Shown here one piece after another: positions 59,198-64,000 of a DNA stretch of 64,000 bases (positions are counted from its first letter, which is position 1; the number at the start of each line of letters is the position of its first letter). The position numbers and the translations under genes were made by a program. The stretch covers positions 174,049-238,048 of the forward strand of contig URBZ01000001.1 in assembly GCA_900546225.1 (NCBI GenBank), written 5' to 3'. The notes beneath the pieces are model-generated. The model was not told the DNA's origin. It did no database searches and was given only the letters and a program-made list of their open reading frames with translations. Origin of the DNA: an uncultured Rickettsiales bacterium (GTDB lineage Bacteria; Pseudomonadota; Alphaproteobacteria; Rs-D84).

Positions 59198-59970
59198 TTT
59201 GATTTTTCCCATACTTTACCCGTGAACTTACGGTATTCACACTGGGCATCTTTGAATTCTTTGGTTGCTTGAATCATATTTTTGTTATTGATATGATACG
59301 GGCATTTTTCTTGGCTGCAAACACTGTCTGGGTTGAAATGTTTACATGATTCTACAACATTGATGTCTAAACCATGGTCGTAATCTACGCAATAAGACAT
59401 CGAGTCATAATGTACATCTTGCAAGCAGTTTTCTCTTTCACGCCGTGGGGTGTCTGATTGTACAAACAATGGTGTACAAATCGCATCCTGCGCCGCACGC
59501 TGTTTTTCGGCGGCAATGGCACATTTTTCAGACAATTCGCGTTCCCGCTTTACATATACACGCTGGGCCTCGTCAGCGCGCGCAGCGCGTTGTTCTGGGG
59601 TACGACGACTGGCATTTTTCCAAAAAGAATATTTGGAATCAGATAACGCCACGTATTCATCGCGTACATCAAAAAATTTTTTATTCAGTTTATACGCATG
59701 ACACGCAGTACATACGCATGGTTTTGTGTCATTAAACTGTGGACAGAATTTAGTATAACACTGTTGCGGTACCAAGAACCCGATATTTCTATCCGATTCG
59801 TCTGGTTCAATCCAAAAGCAATTTCCTGTATGCATAACTTCACACATTGCATTTGTAACATCTCGCTGTTTTTCTGCACAGGCGCGCTTGATTTGGCGAT
59901 ATTGTGCTAAATCATATGCACGTGTTGTTTTGTCTGTTTTGAAAAAATATTTTATAGTATCTGTGAACAT
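59194..59970 (-). CDS. tandem Cys-rich paralogue C (two-domain fusion)
   Basis: A 258-residue member, about twice the size of its neighbours. The first half has the usual N-terminal motif (DTIKYFFKTDKTTRAYDLAQYRQI) and a Cys cluster (CYTKFCPQFNDTKPCVCTAC). After a charged linker (RRTPEQRAARADEAQRVYVK, itself like a second TRA-x-D motif), the second half repeats the design and ends CKHFNPDSVCSQEKCPYH. It looks like a fusion of two family units. Confidence 0.8.
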   Translation of the reverse strand: MFTDTIKYFFKTDKTTRAYDLAQYRQIKRACAEKQRDVTNAMCEVMHTGNCFWIEPDESDRNIGFLVPQQCYTKFCPQFNDTKPCVCTACHAYKLNKKFFDVRDEYVALSDSKYSFWKNASRRTPEQRAARADEAQRVYVKRERELSEKCAIAAEKQRAAQDAICTPLFVQSDTPRRERENCLQDVHYDSMSYCVDYDHGLDINVVESCKHFNPDSVCSQEKCPYHINNKNMIQATKEFKDAQCEYRKFTGKVWEKSK

Positions 59971-59987
59971 ATAATTACCCCCAATAT

Positions 59988-60383
59988 TTATTTACCACCA
60001 CGTGTTTTTACCTTGTCCAACCAAAAGCATTTCAATGCTTTGGTGTATACAGCGCGTTCTGTACGGGCGCGAACCCATTTTTCCATCTGGGGATAACAAG
60101 GACAATACACACGACCACAACCATTACGATTAAAGAACACGCATTCACGAACATCACGGATTTGACCGGTCTTGGCAGCAATCACAGATATACGGCATGC
60201 ATTATCAGACATTTGTGGCTTATTTTTTTCGCACACACGTACAATGGTCATATCATCAAAGGCATCTTGTTCATCTTTGAATGTTTTAATGTATTTTTCG
60301 TTCAATATATTATATTCATTTTTATCGGCGCGGCGCGTGGCCTTGTCTGTTTTCAATAAATATTTTATTTTGGCTAGTATCAT
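59988..60383 (-). CDS. tandem Cys-rich paralogue B
   Basis: A 131-residue member. N-terminal motif AKIKYLLKTDKATRRADKNEYNIL; C-terminal cluster CVFFNRNGCGRVYCPCYP. Start at 60383, preceded by AAGGGGG; the frame opens 37 codons earlier over paralogue A, without a good site. No signal peptide. Confidence 0.8.
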   Translation of the reverse strand: MILAKIKYLLKTDKATRRADKNEYNILNEKYIKTFKDEQDAFDDMTIVRVCEKNKPQMSDNACRISVIAAKTGQIRDVRECVFFNRNGCGRVYCPCYPQMEKWVRARTERAVYTKALKCFWLDKVKTRGGK

Positions 60384-60399
60384 TTTATACCCCCTTGGG

Positions 60400-60789
60400 T
60401 TATTTGCCGTTTGTATTATGTGCGATGTGTGCATCACGCCAGAAGTTTTTAATACAGCGATGTGCCTCATACCACTTCGCGTACGCAATGTCATACTTGT
60501 GCTTTGCGGGATATGAATTACAACCGGTCACATTACATATCTTGTTTTCGCTGAAATGCGGGCAAATATGCGTATTGTAATATGCAAAGCAGGGATAATC
60601 ATCGGCCCAATTTTCGCCTTCATGAAACGTCACGACAACACACGCCCCTTTTCTCATTTCGGCATATGCATCACATGCTTCCTTGGCCAACACCTGCTCT
60701 TGCATTTTCAGTTCTTGATAACGCAGCCGATCCGTGGCGCGCGTCTGTGTATCTGTTTTTATATAGTACCATATTCTGTCAATCAGCAT
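60400..60789 (-). CDS. tandem Cys-rich paralogue A
   Basis: A 129-residue member and first of the row, 15 bases after lepA. N-terminal motif DRIWYYIKTDTQTRATDRLRYQEL; C-terminal cluster CFAYYNTHICPHFSENKICNVTGC. The family core is [KR]-I-x-Y-x2-K-T-[DT]-x2-[TQ]-R-A-x-D-x3-Y. Same strand and tight spacing with lepA suggest read-through transcription. Confidence 0.8.
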   Translation of the reverse strand: MLIDRIWYYIKTDTQTRATDRLRYQELKMQEQVLAKEACDAYAEMRKGACVVVTFHEGENWADDYPCFAYYNTHICPHFSENKICNVTGCNSYPAKHKYDIAYAKWYEAHRCIKNFWRDAHIAHNTNGK

Positions 60790-60804
60790 CGTGAGCTCCT
60801 TTTG

Positions 60805-62607
60805 TTACGACACTTTCAGTGCGTTTATGAATGCGCTTTGTGGAATTTCAACATTCCCAAATGTGCGCATACGTTTCTTTCCCTCTTTCTGCTTCTCCAA
60901 CAGTTTGCGTTTGCGGGTGATGTCCCCGCCGTAACATTTCGCCGTAACATCTTTGCGATATGCAGCGATTGTTTCGCGCGCAATAATTTTGCCACCAATG
61001 GCCGCCTGCAATGGAATCTTGAACTGATGACGCGGTATCAGGTCTTTCAGTTTTTCCACAATTTGGCGACCGCGACGTTCTGCGAACATGCGATGGCACA
61101 TAAACGATAATGGCTCGACATTTTCATCATTGACCAGAATCGAAACCTTGACCAAATCAGACGGCTGATATCCATTGACCACATAGTCAAATGATGCGTA
61201 ACCCGACGATATGGATTTCACCCTGTCGTAAAAATCAAATACGATTTCCGCCAACGGCAACTGGTACACCAAGACCGCGCGATTTCCAACATAAGACACG
61301 TTTTCTTGGACGCCACGGCGTTCCGCACACAGCGACATAATTCCGCCCATGTATTTATCTGGCATCATAATTGTGGCACGAACCCATGGTTCTTCAATAG
61401 ATTGAATTTTCGTCACATCAGGCATATCTGCTGGATTTTCCAAATCCATTTCGCTGCCGTCACGCATATAGACCTTGTATAACACGCTGGGCACAGTATT
61501 TATCAACGACAAATTAAATTCACGCGACAGGCGTTCGCTGATAATTTCCATATGCAATAATCCCAAAAATCCACAGCGCAACCCAAACCCCAGCGCAGAT
61601 GATTTTTCGGTTGTGAACATAAACGACGCGTCATTTAACGCCAACTTTTCTGCGCTTTCACGCAATGTCGGATAATCGTCCGCAGCCACGGGAAAGAATG
61701 ACGAAAACACCACAGGCACAGACGGTTTGAACCCTGGCAATGCCTCTGCCCCAGTGGCGGCCGCCACCTTGGCATCGGCGATTGTGTCACCCACCTTGCA
61801 GTCATGAATTGTCTTCATACCCGTGATAATAAAACCGATTTCACCGGTATTCAGCGCATCAACATCAACCATCTTGGGCGTAAAGTAACCAATTTTTTCA
61901 ATCGTGTATTCCGCCCCCGTGGCCAAGAATCTGATTTTTTGCCCACGTGATAATTTGCCATCAACCACACGCACCAAAACCACAACGCCCAGATAAGAAT
62001 CATACCACGAATCCACCAACAGCGCGCGTGTCGGCGCATCCTCGTTTCCATGTGGGGCGGGCAATTTATGAACAATCTCTTCCAGCAATTCGGGAACACC
62101 CGCGCCAGTTTTCCCAGAAACACATACGGCATTTGTCGCGTCCAGCCCGATTGCATCTGCAATTTGCTGACGCGTACCTTCTACATCGCTGGACGGCAAA
62201 TCAATTTTATTCAGCACCGGCAGCATTTCCAAATCGTTGTCCAACGCCAAATAAGCATTCGCCAACGTCTGGGCCTGAACCCCTTGGGTTGCATCGACCA
62301 AAATCAACGCCCCCTCGCACGCGGCCAAACTGCGCGACACTTCATAAGAAAAGTCCACGTGCCCCGGCGTGTCCATCAAATTTAACTGATACGTTTGCCC
62401 GTCACGCGCATGATAGTTCAGGCGCACCGTCTGGGCCTTGATGGTAATGCCACGTTCGCGTTCAATGTCCATGGAATCCAAGACCTGGGCCTTCATCTCG
62501 CGCGATTGCAAACCACCCGTGTATTCAATCAGGCGGTCTGACAATGTGGATTTGCCGTGGTCAATATGTGCAACGATTGCAAAGTTTCTGATATTTTTTT
62601 GATGCAT
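60805..62607 (-). CDS. lepA: elongation factor 4 (LepA)
   Basis: A 600-residue ribosome-associated GTPase that back-translocates or aids ribosome assembly. P-loop AHIDHGKS at 13-20, DTPGHVDFSYEVSRSL, NKIDLP, and the LepA-specific C-terminal domain (CYGGDITRKRKLLEKQKEGKKRMR). Full length. Start at 62607; no ribosome-binding site is evident, and five in-frame codons precede it. The Cys-rich paralogue row follows directly. Confidence 0.98.
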   Translation of the reverse strand: MHQKNIRNFAIVAHIDHGKSTLSDRLIEYTGGLQSREMKAQVLDSMDIERERGITIKAQTVRLNYHARDGQTYQLNLMDTPGHVDFSYEVSRSLAACEGALILVDATQGVQAQTLANAYLALDNDLEMLPVLNKIDLPSSDVEGTRQQIADAIGLDATNAVCVSGKTGAGVPELLEEIVHKLPAPHGNEDAPTRALLVDSWYDSYLGVVVLVRVVDGKLSRGQKIRFLATGAEYTIEKIGYFTPKMVDVDALNTGEIGFIITGMKTIHDCKVGDTIADAKVAAATGAEALPGFKPSVPVVFSSFFPVAADDYPTLRESAEKLALNDASFMFTTEKSSALGFGLRCGFLGLLHMEIISERLSREFNLSLINTVPSVLYKVYMRDGSEMDLENPADMPDVTKIQSIEEPWVRATIMMPDKYMGGIMSLCAERRGVQENVSYVGNRAVLVYQLPLAEIVFDFYDRVKSISSGYASFDYVVNGYQPSDLVKVSILVNDENVEPLSFMCHRMFAERRGRQIVEKLKDLIPRHQFKIPLQAAIGGKIIARETIAAYRKDVTAKCYGGDITRKRKLLEKQKEGKKRMRTFGNVEIPQSAFINALKVS

Positions 62608-62682
62608 GCGGCAATGATACACCAGTACATTTCAGTTTTCAACCGTATTTTTTTCACATTACTTTTGTCATTGCTCTCTAAA

Positions 62683-62706
62683 AAATGTCGCCAAATGGCG
62701 ACATTT
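62683..62706 (-). terminator. terminator of rbfA
   Basis: AAATGTCGCCA/TGGCGACATTT stem with T6 on the minus strand, adjoining the rbfA stop. Confidence 0.75.
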
Positions 62707-63060
62707 TTACAGATTTTCCAACAACGCATCAATTCGTGACGCACGTTCCAACGTATCGTCATATTCAAATTTAATTTCTGGCACATATTTCTGATTCATA
62801 CGTGCCGCCAATTCAAAGCGTACCATACGTGTAATCGCGTCCAAACGTTGTTGCACCGCGGGAATGTTTTTATCACGCGAATAATAAAACAGCCGCACGA
62901 ACTGCAACCCGCCATGCGCAACCGCCCCAACCAAGGACACCCCAGCCAGCAATTTATCATCGCTGTAATCATCACGCAGAATTTCTGCGACCAGTGTCTG
63001 AACCTTGGACGCGACGCGCCCCGCGCGATTGGAATTACTTGGCATTTGTTTTCTTGGCAT
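62707..63060 (-). CDS. rbfA: 30S ribosome-binding factor A
   Basis: A 117-residue KH-type assembly factor for the small subunit. Features: RAGRVASKVQTLVAEILRDDY, LLAGVSLVGAVAHGGLQFVRLFYYS and RMVRFELAARMNQKYVPEIKFEYDDTLERASRIDALL. Start at 63060 with AGGGGTG upstream. The gene stands alone here, without infB next to it. It is divergent from the membrane protein gene at 63151. Confidence 0.93.
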   Translation of the reverse strand: MPRKQMPSNSNRAGRVASKVQTLVAEILRDDYSDDKLLAGVSLVGAVAHGGLQFVRLFYYSRDKNIPAVQQRLDAITRMVRFELAARMNQKYVPEIKFEYDDTLERASRIDALLENL

Positions 63061-63150
63061 AAAAATCACCCCTGTATCATTATCTGATTGTAATGTAGCC
63101 GATATTCATTTACAATCAAGTAAATTTTGTTCAACAGCAGGAAAGAATCA

Positions 63151-63726
63151 ATGAAGTTTGCTGAATATATTCTGAAAAAATCCGAGAGTCCCATATACAC
63201 ATGGATTGTATTTTTACTAACAATTTGTGAATCTATATTTTTATTTGTCCCGCCAGAGGTATTTATGACCCCGCCCATAATTGCGAACAAAAGGCGCGCT
63301 CTGCCCATCACTGTGGCTGCGGCATTGGGTTCAATTGTTGGTGGTGCGATTGCGTATATGATTGGTGCATGGCTGTATGATTCTGTTGGCATGTGGCTGA
63401 TAACAACATTTTCAAACCCAGAATTGATAGAAACAGCAATCAAACCAATGTTTTCACGGTACGGCATATTGATTATTGTGCTGACTGCGGTGACACCTAT
63501 TCCATATAAATTGCTGGCAATCTGGTTGGGATTCATAGGTTATCCAATTTTATTATTCTTGGGTGTATCTGCGATATTCCGTACGGGGCGTTTTGCAATT
63601 GTTGGTTATTTACTGTGGCGATTCCAAGAACATGCGAACACAATCGTGAAAAAATATTTCTGGCCATTGACATTGGGCGCGATTATCGCCGCCGGTCTGG
63701 GCATCTGCCTGATTTCGCTGTTCTAG
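63151..63726 (+). CDS. YqaA/DedA-like (VTT domain) membrane protein
   Basis: A 191-residue protein with four to five membrane helices (about 17-40, 54-75, 108-130, 135-160, 170-190). Motifs of the SNARE-associated / VTT family: ESIFLFVPPEVFMTPPIIAN near the start and TPIPYKLLAIWLGFIGYP with FRTGRFAIVGYLLWRF. YqaA and DedA relatives are linked to lipid scrambling and membrane homeostasis. AGGAAAG precedes the ATG. No neighbour indicates a more exact role. Confidence 0.88.
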   Translation: MKFAEYILKKSESPIYTWIVFLLTICESIFLFVPPEVFMTPPIIANKRRALPITVAAALGSIVGGAIAYMIGAWLYDSVGMWLITTFSNPELIETAIKPMFSRYGILIIVLTAVTPIPYKLLAIWLGFIGYPILLFLGVSAIFRTGRFAIVGYLLWRFQEHANTIVKKYFWPLTLGAIIAAGLGICLISLF

Positions 63727-63785
63727 GACACAATATAGTGACAGAATGAGTAAGTGGTATAGTGATTCAGTGATATAGTGATATA

Positions 63786-63915
63786 GTTTTAGAATATAGA
63801 ACTTAAAAACATGTGTCACCCGCGGACTAACGCCCTTGTCGCATCCTGTGCAGGCGATATATATGTGCTACGCAACACGATCAACTGGATTGCTTCACTA
63901 CGTTCGCAATGAGAG
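63786..63915. repeat. dispersed intergenic repeat cluster, copy 4
   Basis: Holds a GTGTCACCCGCGGACTAACG element (63813 on) and an inverted copy ACTGGATTGCTTCACTACG...CGCAATGAG (63884-63912). It follows a short TGATATAGTGA repeat tract after the membrane-protein gene. Confidence 0.6.
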
Positions 63916-64000
63916 AGATTCTAGAACATACTAAATTCCCCTCCATTGGAGGGGTGGCGCGAATGCGACGGGGTGGTCGAGAGAGTGCGTAATAATAAAA
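63916..64000. other. right-end non-coding stretch
   Basis: Contains a CCCCTCC/GGAGGGG hairpin followed by GGCGCGAATGCGACGGGG. It looks like the start of another dispersed repeat; no gene is seen before the window ends. Confidence 0.4.

Noticed and set aside
57349..60789. Intact integrative island with attachment sites
   Set aside because: The integrase lacks catalytic residues. No tRNA or direct repeats flank the segment, and lepA is a core gene directly joined to the row.

Overview
The window reads as one contig of a host-associated or gut-type Alphaproteobacterium with a compact genome. This is inferred from gene content only. The ribosomal-protein order is the usual bacterial one without rpsD or adk. 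The accessory genes (bile-salt-hydrolase-like enzyme, LicD, autotransporter with ankyrin repeats, DUF5662) are typical of animal-associated bacteria. Coding is dense, TGA is used as stop, and most units end in short GC-rich terminators, several built from the same AACGCCC/GGGCGTT stem.

Regions. 0.2-7.2 kb: DUF1015 protein, secreted choloylglycine-hydrolase-family enzyme, DUF5662 protein, tRNA-Gln(CTG) followed by a three-unit array of 180-bp tRNA-tail repeats, tag, and a translationally coupled epimerase / IspD-TarI-like / LicD operon for surface glycan decoration. 7.2-15.8 kb: a secreted Cys-rich protein behind a promoter flanked by twin inverted repeats, ppiD, tpiA, grpE, a small orphan protein, a large ankyrin plus pseudo-subtilase autotransporter and a membrane-anchored coiled-coil protein. 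15.9-27.9 kb: four large secreted proteins, three of them sharing a clear cysteine module (C-x6-C-x4/6-C-G-x2-[YF]-x2-C) and three carrying glycine-zipper segments; the only one without a clear module has an OmpA peptidoglycan-binding domain. They are separated by a leaderless membrane-protein gene and dispersed repeats. 28.1-49.8 kb: str, S10, spc and alpha ribosomal operons on the minus strand (rpsL to rplQ), with the alpha operon split between rpsK and rpoA by an XRE regulator, a small secreted protein, repeats and an attenuator-like RNA. 50-54.7 kb: two outer-membrane barrels, mltG and an acyl-CoA synthetase. 54.8-55.6 kb: a tRNA-Pro(CGG) locus with a duplicated 5' half, a GIY-YIG nuclease gene and a duplicated 3' tail. 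55.6-64 kb: fabF-acpP, a degenerate tyrosine recombinase, five tandem paralogues of an unrecognised Cys-rich family, lepA, rbfA and a YqaA-like membrane protein.

The strongest candidates for something new are: (i) the tRNA-associated multi-hairpin repeat units at tRNA-Gln and tRNA-Pro, the latter with a GIY-YIG gene between duplicated tRNA halves; (ii) the secreted Cys-module gene cluster; (iii) the five-gene paralogue array next to lepA; (iv) the leader RNA upstream of the XRE gene with mutually exclusive terminator and antiterminator pairings; and (v) a family of covarying hairpins in the alpha-operon gaps. All structures were read by eye; none was folded or searched.
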